In this document: positions 47,461 to 57,600 of the stretch, piece after piece
How positions within the stretch are numbered: the first letter of the stretch is position 1
Layout of the letters: every line of letters begins with the position of its first letter
Origin: Mauremys mutica
Lineage: Eukaryota > Chordata > Testudines > Geoemydidae
Assembly (NCBI RefSeq): GCF_020497125.1
Contig: NC_059084.1
Coordinates: forward strand, 3,251,501 to 3,315,500
Direction of reading: 5' to 3'
Length of the DNA stretch: 64,000 bases
Translations under genes and position numbers: made by a program
The notes under the pieces: model-generated
Seen by the model: the letters and a program-made list of their open reading frames with translations, nothing else
Database searches by the model: none
What the model was told of the DNA's origin: nothing

Positions 47461-48930
47461 GTCCGACAGTTTAGTAGGGGGCCTATGCAAAATAACTTGG
47501 GGGAGAGCCGTCCAATACCCTCTACATAACCATCATCTCTACAGGAGCTGGTTGCCCCTGGCTGACTGTAATCCCCTCAGGTCGTGACATCCCTGCCCAT
47601 CTCCATGTTCATACACTCCCACACCAACCTGTCTGAAGCGCTGTTGCTCCCCGCTCTTGGGACTGGCCGTGCAAGTTTCCACAGGTGGGTCAGGTGACTG
47701 CAGTTGGGGAATTTTGCATTCTTCTGCACTCCCTGGCGTCTCTGCCAAGCAGAACCAAGGGCAGGGACTTGGAGTGAGACTCTGGCTGGCAGTTCAGAAC
47801 CGTGTGTGGTGTGGGACCCCATACGACTGCACAGATAGCAGAGAGCCCCTGCAGCCAAGTATCCATGGACTTGGGTGGACTATCCCACTGGCTGTCTGAA
47901 TAGCACTGTGGGCTCATGGCTTAAGAATATTTTGGAGGTTGGGGGATATGAACCCACTAACTTTTCCACCTGGTGCTGGAACACATCAGCCCGATGGTGG
48001 TGCAGGGGATGCTGCGTGTTGTCTATCTGCAGCAGCGTCAGATGCTCTCCGATCCTTTAAACCCCATCCCAGTTGCCGTGATAACCCTTTCAGCTGGGTT
48101 ACAGCAACCTAGAGGCCAACATGGATTTTTGTGGGGTGCTGGTAGCTGCTGCCTTGAGGAGGAGGAGGACTGGGGGGCTGGCAGGGCGTTGGATTTCAAT
48201 GACAGCTAAGCTGCCTAAGTCCAGGGGTCATGGCTGAAGGCAGGGTGTCCTTTCTCCAGTAAATGCGATAAACAGGAAGTGGGGGAGCTGGGGCTTGGCA
48301 GTTTGGACGTGAAAGGTGAAATTTATGAAATCCCAGTTGTAGGGTAGAAAAGGGTTAATCGGGCCCTGTAGCAGAGTCGAAGGGTCAATCCCCTCCCCAG
48401 ACAGCTTGTTTTAGGGCAAATGGTGACTTGTAGGATAACACCCGCAGCAATGAAGAAAGAAAACAATTATTTCCAGCTCTGTTTTAGGACTCTTGTTACA
48501 ACATTTCATGGGGCCTTATTCCATCTGATACTAAACCCCAGATAGCCCCACTTTGTGATTCTTGTGCTAGATGCATCCTCTGGGGGTGTCGGGGTATTCA
48601 GGTGCAGCAGAGTCACTCCACTTCGGAAAACGTGCTTCTGGACACTAGTGATAGTGATAGTAAGTGGCCTGTGAACAGGGGAGGGCCAGGTTTTCAAAAT
48701 CTGCATTTTCAGATCCATTTGGCATGCAACTGTGTGCTGCGCTCGCAGGCCCCGTGTCGGAAGTTGTGCTCACAGCTTAGGCGTTCTAATGCACGTTAAA
48801 AGCTTTTCAAACTCTGCTATAATCACTCCTTCCCTTCTGACTGAACAGGCTGATGACGAATGACATGAAGAGATGAGGATCGGTTCACTTACGAACTGAT
48901 GGAATTCTCTCAAGTCTGCCGTGTTCCTTC
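47461..48930. other. SNPH intron 1, no recognised features
   Basis: Frames of 60-93 residues overlap on both strands at 47,540-47,920; none shows a known domain. Confidence 0.45.
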
Positions 48931-49012
48931 TGTTAGGCTTTGTCTGCGCTGCGAAGCTAGGCCGGCATAGCCCCGTGGTGTAGATGCAGCCATACACGCA
49001 CAAAAGAGTTGG

Positions 49013-49920
49013 TCTTCTTCGAGTGATTGCTCATGTCCATTCCAATAGGTGTGTGCGCGCTGCGTGCACCATCGTCGGAAGCTTTTACCCTAGCAGTACC
49101 GGTCGGGTCAGCTTTGGAGCCCGCGGTGTATATAGGCCCCTGCCGACCCGCCGCCTGCTCAGCTCCTTCCTACCGCCAGAGACGGTCATTGGAGCAACTG
49201 GTCTCTTGCTTTGGCAAGTGCTTCCTAGTGGTTTTCCCTGTACATAGTTGTTATCCTTCATCTTAGTTAGTTTGTTAGTTCGTTAGTACGTTTAAGTTGG
49301 GGGATTCTCCCCCCCAATATTTTTCCCCATCACCGGGGCATGCAGCGGCCCCCAGGGGTTCAAGCCGTGCGATAGGTGTGGTAGGCCTATGCCCAGAAGG
49401 GATCCACACACCGCTTGTCTGAAGTGCCTGGGAGAGGATCATTGGCAAGAAAAGTGCACCGTCTGCAGAGGCTTCAAGCCCAGAACTAAGAGGGAGAGAG
49501 ACTATCACCTCACACTCCTCTGGGTGGAGTCCGCTCTCCAGCTCAAGAGTTGGCACCGGCAGCCTCGGTGCACAGTGCACCAGCCTTGGCACTGAGTAAG
49601 GACTCACATAAGGAGCATCAGCACCGTTCCCCTGTGTGGAAGGCCGGCTCATCGGTGTGGCACCGATCACAATCCCCGGCGCCACATAAGAAGAAGGTGG
49701 AGCAGGGCCGCTCCCCTGCCAAGAAGAGCGGACAGGACTCCTGCATGGTGTGTCCCACGTTGGGACACCAGAAGGCTGGTCTGTCATTCCCGGCACCGTC
49801 GACTCCAGCCTCGAAGCGGGGTCTGTCGAGTCCAGTGTTGGTGAACTCTCCGGGAAGTGTTGGAGGAGGACTGGACCTATTGGAATGGATATGAGCAACA
49901 CATCTCAAAGAACAACAGTT
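49013..49920 (+). mobile_element. DIRS-like retrotransposon, deletion derivative with inverted ends
   Basis: The left end 'gattgctcatgtccattcca' and the right end 'ctattggaatggatatgagc' are inverted copies that extend to 'ttcttcgag' and 'ctcaaagaac'. Inverted terminal repeats are characteristic of DIRS elements. Between them lies a gag-like Cys-rich segment. At 0.9 kb it lacks reverse transcriptase and recombinase. Confidence 0.65.
49340..49595 (+). pseudogene. DIRS-like gag zinc-knuckle fragment
   Basis: Reads CDRCGRPMPRRDPHTACLKC then a LGEDHWQEKCTVCRGF segment and RTKRERDYHL. Cysteine and histidine spacing follows the DIRS gag pattern also seen at 26734. It stops at TGA after about 70 residues. 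Confidence 0.6.
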
Positions 49921-50578
49921 ACCAAAGGTGAATAACCATCTTTTCTGCTGGTGTGGGAATCTTTTCTTGGCATAGCTGTGTCTACACTGCAGGTTTGTTG
50001 GCACTGCTGTGTTGGGCAGGGGCATGTTTTGTTTTGGTTTTTGTTCACATCCCTGACCAAGATAGCTATGCCGATTATAGGTGTAGCCCAAGCCGTGAGT
50101 ACTGCAAGGCATCCCTCCTGGTCTTCGTTCCCCAAATTGCTGCCAATGCTGATTGGGAGGAGGAAACTATTTCACCTGCTTTTGATCTTATTCAGGACAT
50201 CACAGAATCCAACTTGCAAGCAAGAGTCACTCGAGCTGATGGGAAAGTGTGATCTTTAACGAGTTTAAATGTAACAGTCTCCTCAAGACGAATGGATGAA
50301 GTTCACACCTCGTTTGGTACTGTGGCATCCTCGCTGCAGGTTCAGCAAGACAGTGCTGCACGAATGCGTGAGTGACGCCTGTACTCTGCACCCAGAAGGA
50401 CTAGAAATGCCATTGGGTAATTACATCAGCAGGTGGACCTGACGGCTGTTGGTTTGTATTGCTCTGTCCTGACCAGCAATGCTGATCTCTCCCTTTGTTG
50501 CAATAAATGAGCCATAACCTCACCCGCTGATTAAGAGGATAGCCAAGAGATTCAATGTCAGTTCAGGGGGGCACGTTT

Positions 50579-51431
50579 GGCCTGGTCTACGCTTAAATAG
50601 TAGATTGGCCTTGTTATGCCATGCAGGGCTGTGGAAAAATTTCACGCTCTGAGTGCGATGGTTAGGTCGACCTAACCCCCAGTGTAGACACAAGAAGGTC
50701 AATGGAAGAATTCTTCGGATGACCTAGCTACCACCTCTCAGAAAGGTGGGTTAACTACACTGATGGAAGAACCCCTTCTGTCGATGTAGGAAGCGTCTAC
50801 ACCAGGGGTGAAAGTAACTTAAAGGACTTACCGGTACTCCGGAGTCCTCAGGAGGGGCGGGGACTCAACCAGAAGAGGCGGGGCCTCTACCGGAAAAGGC
50901 GGGGCCTTTAAATCCCCAGGCGCTTTAAATCAGGATTTAAAGGGCCTGGGCCCAGGGCTGGGGCTGGGGTTGTGGTAGCGGCAGCTGGAACCCTGGGCAC
51001 TTTAAGTTACCCCCGGAGCTACCAGCCGCAGAGGCTTTAAATCACTTTAAATCACCATCATAGGGGGCTCCCCGCTGTCACCGCCACCCTGGGGCCCCGG
51101 CCTCTGGCGGAGCTTTAAAGGGCCCAGGGCTCCGCTGCAGTAACGGCAGCTGGGAGCCCCTGGGCCTTTAAATCACTGCCAGAGCCCCGCTGCCGCTACC
51201 CCAGGGCTCCAGCAGCGGGGCTTGGGTGGCGATTTAAAGGGCCCCAGAGGGTAGCGGCAGTGGGAGCCCCGGGCCCTTTAAATTGCCGCCGGGGAAGCTG
51301 ATTGGCCCTGGTACGGCGCACCGGCTCTTGCTGGTAAGCTGTACCCAGGGCGTACCGGCTTACTTTCACCTCTGGTCTACACTGTGGTTTTACAGTGGCA
51401 CAGATGCAGCAGCTGTGGTGTAGACGTACCC
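50579..51431. mobile_element. Harbinger-like MITE split by a hAT insertion
   Basis: The left part is 50579-50802 (GGCCTGGTCTACGCTT) and the right part is 51383-51431 (ends GGTGTAGACGTACCC). The middle is the hAT element at 50803-51374. Confidence 0.7.
50803..51374. mobile_element. hAT-type element, 572 bp, nested, exact 8-bp duplication
   Basis: Starts CAGGGGTGAAAGTAACTTA, and the right end reversed starts CAGAGGTGAAAGTAAGC. GTCTACAC flanks both sides (50795-50802 and 51375-51382). The interior has repeated 'tttaaat' and GGGGC-rich words. Confidence 0.92.
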
Positions 51432-51434
51432 TTA

Positions 51435-53110
51435 GACAGAAAGCAGCTTGCTACACACACTTCATTTTTCATGCATTCATTTCTATTGTCTGGATACAAA
51501 GGTTGCAATCCTGTTTCCATCTAAGTCAATTGCAAAACTCTGATTGATTTCCATGGAGCCAGGATTTCATTCAAACTGTTGACATGAGCTTTTCTGTTAC
51601 AGATGTAATCTCTGAAATGTTCCTCCCCGTTCTCTTGGTCTCTTTCTCAGCTGCGACCCCATGGAGCCCATCCAGTGCTGCTTTGGTGGAGCTCTTCCTG
51701 CCTGCTCATTTGTTTGTCTCTCATGTGTTTTGGATAATTGACATGATCCTGGTTTGCTTAAGTGTTTTGTCTTTCCTCCTGGCAAAGACAGCTCTGTTAC
51801 TGGTACCTGCCGTACCCTGCACTCTGCATCACTGAATCGTTCACTTAATTGTTAGCAATGTCCCCCTCTCTTTTCTAGGTGATGTAAATACCCCTGTCCT
51901 CACTGGTGCCTGACGCAGTGACTTCTTACTTAGATGAAGTGGTTTTTCACCTCCCCTTTTTATGTACTGCTGCCTCACGTCTCTGCCTCACGCTTTCCCA
52001 CTTTGTGCTGAAATCCTGCCCATCCTCTCCTGCCCCAGCTGCTTTTCCATCTCCCAGAAGCACCTCTCTCTCTCCTGCCTTTGATTACTCTTCTGCATTT
52101 TCTTGGCCATCCCCAGTGGCAGCTGGTGTATTTTATTGCTGGAGAGCGTACAGCACACGTGGGCATTCAGTCGTTTATCTTTGAGCACTTTCCATTTCCT
52201 CTCTGTGTACTTTTCCTAATGACTAATAGACAAACAGCCGCAATGGAGAGTGTTGCCCGCAATGCTTGGGCTCATCACCACAGCAACAATAAGACAGTTT
52301 TCATTAAAGCTGCCATCAGAAATGCAAGGCATTTCCAGGGAGTATGAGCGCCGAGTGGAGTTGAGTGCCTGGGATGAAGAGGGCGCAGGGTAGAGATTCT
52401 TCCATGGAGGTGTATGGACTTCTACTAATGGAGCACCCCCCGGGGTATAATTCATCCACAAAGGTAACAGTGCAAAACCCTGGAGTCCATCAAAGCTTCC
52501 ATGCTTCCACCGATTCTCCACAGAATAAGTATTGTGCTTCCAGTGAAGAGCTGCCTGCCCTTTATACTCTTATTAGCTTTGTACTGGGCAGGCTCTACTC
52601 TCTCTTCCGGACAAAGTGCTCTGGGGCAGGGTACGTGGAACTGAGCTCTTTGCTGCCAGTACCCCCCTTACCTTTCAGATTCGACTAGCTAATCTTGGGT
52701 TTGCTGACGCTGTTGTGGAAGGACTATCTCCTTACTGTCAACAAGGACCCAGATTTCCATAGTGGCAATAATTGTGCATGCAAATTGATACTTTAGTGTG
52801 TTTTCAGGTGCAGTTACGCCCGTGAGCCAGTGCCGCCGAACCAGAAAGGGAAATGGAGTGATTCGTGTCCATTGTCCAGACTGAGCAAACCACTAGTGAC
52901 TTTGGAAATCTCCCCCTAAGACAAACCCTTCAGTCACCCACTAAATAGAGCATCTCCACGTGGAAAACCATGTGACCGGAAGGGCAAGAGCAGGAGGTGG
53001 AGACAATACCCTGCGACTACCAGCTGCAAGGAGACATTTGCCCCATTAGATGGCAGAGAGGTGACTGAGTTATTGATATTGCAGTGAACTGCGTTGTGCT
53101 AGCCGCTGTC
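51435..53110. other. SNPH intron 1, little recognised
   Basis: 51495-51575 looks like a relic of the 'cctgcaaag' palindromic repeats. Nothing else identifiable. Confidence 0.45.
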
Positions 53111-53114
53111 CGGG

Positions 53115-53330
53115 CGCACGGTAACAGACAGTTCCTGTTCCAAGGAGCTTATGGCCAGCTAGACAAGCAGAAAGGAAAGATTATTCTCCACATTTTACAT
53201 ATGGGGACCTGAGGCAGAGAGAGGTCAAGCAAGTTGCCATGGGGCATTCAGAGAATCTGTGGCAGAGCCAGGAGATACTGCTGGCTCTTTTGAGTCCCCG
53301 TTCAGTGCCTTAGGCACAAGACCATCCCTC
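53115..53330 (-). repeat. MIR-like copy, reverse orientation
   Basis: 'cattttacatatggggacct' followed by 'gaggcagagagaggtcaagc' is the reverse of the MIR 3' half. Confidence 0.65.
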
Positions 53331-54672
53331 CTAGGGAGTTGTGAGGCTCACCCTGGAACCGAGCCAGGAACCGGCTGGCCTGGAGCAATTTGTCTAGCAC
53401 ATGCAGCTCTCCTCGGGCACCAGCTGGTCTTAAAACTGTTGGCAAAAGCAGCGATTTCTCGCCGCGCGGCTGCCGTTCCCATTCTCCCTCTCTGTACCCC
53501 AGCACCGCACTTGGAGCAGGTTATTGCACAGTTATGCCCCTGCTCTCCTGCAGCCCCAGCCAGAGCCAGTGAAATGTGGCCCACCTGCAGCCTGAAATCC
53601 TCTGCCACGGGCCTGGGGCTGCTGTCTCCTGCGCTCCCTGGCAGCGCTGGAGCGACTGCTTTTCGCTCAAGCTGCAATCAGTGCACTTGGCACTCGCTGA
53701 GCCTCTTCAGTGGCAGCGGTGAGGTTGGGGGTGCGTTTGCAAAGCCCCTGCAGCTGCCTGGCTCAGGGAGGCAGACGCTGGCTCCTACCCAGCTGAGTGC
53801 GAAGCTCTGATCCCGCGTGGTCCGTCTGCTTCCTGCCTTCACACCTGGCTGTTGCCACCCCGAGCTTCCGTTCTCGAGGTGGAGCCCGAGGACCAGAGTG
53901 AGACGGCAAATATCTCGCAAGGTTTTTGTTGTTGTTCTGCACCGTCCCAATAGCGCGCTCGATGCTGTGCAGACCTAGCCGAGGACACGGGACCTAACCC
54001 GGCCCACGTCGCTGAGGAGCTAGCTCAGGGGGTCAGGGCATTCATGGGTCTAGCCGTTGCTGGGGGTTTTTGATTCTTTAACCATGTCAGCGCTGTTGGT
54101 TTGGGAGCCTTTGTGCAGATGCTGGATGCTGCAGGGGGCAGGGAGGAATGGTGCCGCAGTCAGAGGCACAAGGTGGAATTTGCCATATTTGATATGCTCA
54201 GAAAAAAGGGGTTGAGTGAGGAGAGAGAAGGCGGGAGAAGAGCTATAGAAAATGTTGGTGAGCCCTTCAACGGCCATTGGCTCCATCCCTGGTCATCCCC
54301 TCTCCCTTCCTTTCCTGCCACCCCCCCAAGGGTCATGGCCCAGCCAGCACAGCCACCCGATTGATTATGAGATGGCTGGCTTGAGTGTTCCCGTCTCGCT
54401 GAGATACGGGGCGCTGGCAGAGTTTTCCCTGCAGGGTGAAACTGGTCAAGTCCTACTTAAAGCACCAAGGCCGGCAGTGCAAAACTGCTGCTCGCATCTG
54501 CTGCCCTTCGTGTGTGGGGCAGAGCAGGCCTGGGTGGGGCCAAAAGGAGGAGACGCACCTTCCACCCCAGGAAGTGCATTGACGGGGGCACAGAGCAGCC
54601 ATATTTCCCATAGGTTTATGGTGTGTTGGATAGTGTGAGAACACATGAGGGCATGGACAAGAGACACTGTAT
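53331..54672. other. GC-rich part of SNPH intron 1, no recognised features
   Basis: Overlapping frames on both strands (the longest 183 residues, ending at 53810) reflect GC richness. No domain or splice structure supports a gene. Confidence 0.5.
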
Positions 54673-55265
54673 TCAGAGATACAAGGCCAAAAGAGATGGC
54701 TGTGAGCATCTAGTCCAGTGGTTCTCAGCCAGGGTGCACGTCCCCCTGGGGGTACGCAGGGGCCTTCCAGGGCTACAGCACCTCCGCTAGGATTTGCCTA
54801 GTTCTACAACAGGCGACAGGAAAAGCACTAGCCAAGTCAATATGAGTGAAGGTTTCATACAGACAATGGCTTGTTTATACGGCTCTCTAGACTGTACACT
54901 GAAATGTAAGTACAGGATGTATATTCCAATTGATTTCTTTGCCAATTCTATGGTGAAAGTGAGAGTCAGCCATTGTTCGGTACCAGTGGCTGTAACACTT
55001 GTATTGTTATGTCTGGCTGCGTGCGCGAGTAGTTGTTAAGTGAGGTGAAACTTGGGGGTGCACAAGACAAATCAGACTCCTGAGAGGGGTACAGTTGTCT
55101 GGAAAGGATGAGAGCCACTGAGCTAGTCTGACCTCCTGTAGAACACCGGCCGTAGAACTTCCCTGAATTAATTCCTGTTTGAAATAGAGGAAAAACATCC
55201 AGTCTTGAGTTGAAAATTTCCAGGGATGGAGAATCCGCCACAGCATTACAGCAGTGCCTGCTATG
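54673..55265 (-). mobile_element. CR1 LINE 3' end, antisense, split by a hAT MITE
   Basis: 54673-54715 and 55121-55265 together read as one CR1 3' end ('tctagtctgacctcctgta', then 'cagggatggagaatccgcca'). The gap is the MITE at 54716-55120. Confidence 0.85.
54716..55120. mobile_element. hAT-type MITE, 405 bp, inside CR1
   Basis: Ends CAGTGGTTCTCAGCC and GATGAGAGCCACTG. Flanks ATCTAGTC and AGCTAGTC match at 7 of 8 and are themselves CR1 text. Confidence 0.88.
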
Positions 55266-55273
55266 ATCTAGAG

Positions 55274-56576
55274 CAGGGGTCACCAACCGGTTGATCGTGA
55301 TCAACTGGTCGATTCTAGAGGATCTCCCAGTCGATCGTGATCTCCGGCAGTGCAGCGTGGCTGCCGCTAAGGCAGACTCCCTGCCTTCCCCGGCCCCACG
55401 CTGCTCCCGCAAGCGGCCAGTGCGGCCCCATGGCCCCAGGGCAGGAGTCTCCGTCTGCGCGCTGCTCCTGCCTGCAAGCATCGCTGCCATTGGCCGGAGA
55501 GCTGCAGGGGTGGTGCTTGCAGAGAGGGGCAGCGCTAAGGGCCATGTGCCCCCTGCACTCCCCAGGGGCCGCAGGGGCGCGTTGGCCCCTTTGGGGAGCG
55601 GTGTGGGGCCGGGATAGGCAGGGAGCCGGCCTGAGCCTCGCTGTGCCCACCGCTGACCGAGAGTCGCCGGAGGTGAGTGCTGCTTGGCAGAAGGCTGCAC
55701 CCCAACCCCCATCCCTGAGCCCCCTCCCAGAGCCAGCACCCCAAGCCCCAGCACTGCGCCCCCTCCCAGATCCAGCACCCCGAACCCCTTCCTGCACCCC
55801 AAGCCCCAGCACTGCACCCCCTCCCGGAGCCAGCACCCCAAACCCCTTCCTGCACCCCAACCCCCATCCCTGAGCCCCCTCCTGGAGCCAGCACCCTGAA
55901 CCCCTTCCTGCACCCCAACCCCCATCCCTGAGCCCCCTCCCAGAGCCAGCACCCCGAACCCCTTCCTGCACCCCAAGCCCCAGCACTGCGCCCCCTCCTG
56001 GAGCCAGCACCCCGAACCCCTTCCTGCACCCCAAGCCCCAGCACTGCGCCCCCTCCTGGAGCCAGCACCCCGAACCCCTTCCTGCACCCCAAGCCCCAGC
56101 ACTGCGCCCCCTCCCGGAGCCAGCACCCCGAACCCCTTCCTGCACCCCAAGCCCCAGCACTGCGCCCCCTCCCAGAGCCAGCACATGTCCCCCCTCCTGC
56201 ACTCTAACCCCCAGCCCCAGCCCTGACCCCCCTCCCAGAGCCAGCACCCCATACCCCCTGCCCCAGCCCTGATCCCCTCCTGCACCCAAACTCCCTCCTA
56301 AAGCTTGCACCCCTCATCCGCTCCTGCACCCCAACCTCTTGCCCCAGGCTCAGTCCGGAGCCCCCTCCCACACTGCAAACCCCTCAGCCCCAGCCCAGAG
56401 CCTGCACCCCATCCCGCACCCCAGCAGTGAGGGTGGGGGAGAGCGAGCGACAGAGAGAGGGAGGGATGGAGTGAGCAGGGCGGGACTTTGGGGCTGGGGC
56501 GAGGCCTCAGGATAGATCCTGGGGGGCCCTTAGATTCAAAAAGTGATCTTGGACGTAAATAGTTTGGAGCCCACCG
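55274..56576. mobile_element. hAT-type element, 1.3 kb, carrying a 58-bp minisatellite
   Basis: Starts CAGGGGTCACCAACCGGTTG, and the right end reversed starts CGGTGGGCTCCAAAC. Flanks ATCTAGAG and ATCTAGAA match at 7 of 8. The interior is GC-rich and mostly tandem repeat. No transposase. Confidence 0.8.
55715..56210. repeat. 58-bp minisatellite
   Basis: The word CAGCACC recurs at 55773, 55831, 55889, 55947, 56005, 56063, 56121 and 56179, every step exactly 58 bases. An earlier one at 55734 is only 39 bases away. The units are CCCC-rich, which creates open frames up to 439 residues on the minus strand. Confidence 0.95.
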
Positions 56577-56924
56577 ATCTAGAAAATAGCACCCAAGGAG
56601 AATTTAGGTGCCGACCTCGTATTTTCCAGATTTCCCTTCCCGTGCCGTTTCCTATTCCCCCCCCCTGGGGCGGAGCCAGAGGAAAGATTCCAGTGGACTT
56701 CCAGGGGCTCGAGATCAGCCCCGTTACTTGCAGTAAAAACCCGATTTTGGGTTTTTCACGAGATTCTCTGCTGGTGCTGGATTGCCTGGAATCCTCCATT
56801 TCCACGCCTGGTTTCTTTGCGCTACGGATGATTTGGATTTACCTGAGGAGTAAATAGGAAGAGAACATAAGGAATGCGCGTGACCAGGCCTCTGGGGCGG
56901 GCAGAAGAGAGAGGTCTGGCTAAG

Positions 56925-57130
56925 GCCCAGAGCTGGGCGTTAGGGACCTGCCTTCTACTCCCAATTGTGCGACTGACTCACTCGTCAGCCTTAGGCAAGT
57001 TGCTTCACTTCTCTGGGCCTCGGTTTCTCACCTGTAAAACAGGAGTGAAATGTGCGCCGGGTTAATGTTGGTGAAGTGGTTTGAGTTCCCTGCCTGGACG
57101 GCACAGAGCAGAGCACAGCATTAGGTGCTG
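56925..57130 (+). repeat. MIR-like copy, forward
   Basis: 'ttaggcaagttgcttcactt' followed by 'ctctgggcctcggtttctca' and 'ctgtaaaacaggagtgaaat' matches the MIR core. Confidence 0.75.
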
Positions 57131-57509
57131 GTGATAAAACTGAAGGAGGACGGATAATACAGAGCACAGCAATGGTTTGTTTAAAAAAAAACCCACATGC
57201 TGGACCAAATCTTCATGTGGTGTAAGTCAGCCGAGCTCCGCTGCAATGGGCAGAATGGCATCCCCTCGGGACTGGAGAGGCTAAGCACCCGACAGTGCTT
57301 CCATTCTTGTCTGTTTGTGGCACTGTAGCACCCTACAGGCTCCAGTCAGGGAGCGGGCCCCAAAGCGGTAGGTACGGGGGACACACAGTGAAAAAGCTGG
57401 ACCTTGCCCCAGACACTTACTAAGTATCCTCCAGTCAGGTGCCTCTCAAGTGACGTCGTCCACACTTCCAGCTCTCACTCTCTTTCCTCCTGTCTTTCTC
57501 TTTATTTAG

Positions 57510-57600
57510 CTGGTGTGCCGGTTATCCTCACTGCCGGGACCTGCAGTGCTATTGCTATGTCCCTGCCGGGAAGCAGACGGTCCTCCACTGGCTCTCGAAG
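57510..57600 (+). CDS. SNPH: SNPH exon with the start codon (coding from 57557)
   Basis: Acceptor AG at 57508-57509, ATG at 57557-57559, donor GTGAAT at 57601, ending in phase 2. The frame is open upstream of the ATG through the whole exon (GVPVILTAGTCSAIA precedes MSLPG), so a longer N-terminus is possible if an upstream coding exon exists. Confidence 0.9.

Larger units (their letters stand above)
48936..50095. mobile_element. MITE flanks around the DIRS-like insertion (tentative)
   Basis: 48936-48990 (GGCTTTGTCTGCGCTGCG then 'gtggtgtagatgcagcc') and 49970-50095 ('ctgtgtctacactgcagg' then 'ggtgtagccca') are pieces of 'tctacactgc'-type MITEs on both sides of the DIRS-like copy. They may be one element split by the insertion. 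Confidence 0.4.

Noticed and set aside
49275..49901. 208-residue minus-strand frame
   Set aside because: It is antisense to the DIRS-like gag segment, whose plus-strand Cys/His pattern is the recognisable one.
53259..53810. 183-residue frame in SNPH intron 1
   Set aside because: GC-rich chance frame; its beginning is a reverse MIR-like repeat and no domain is visible.
54966..56310. Minus-strand frames of 439, 331 and 185 residues rich in Gly, Cys and Trp
   Set aside because: They are translations of the 58-bp minisatellite in several frames. The repetition follows the DNA period, not a protein fold, and the frames lie inside a transposon.
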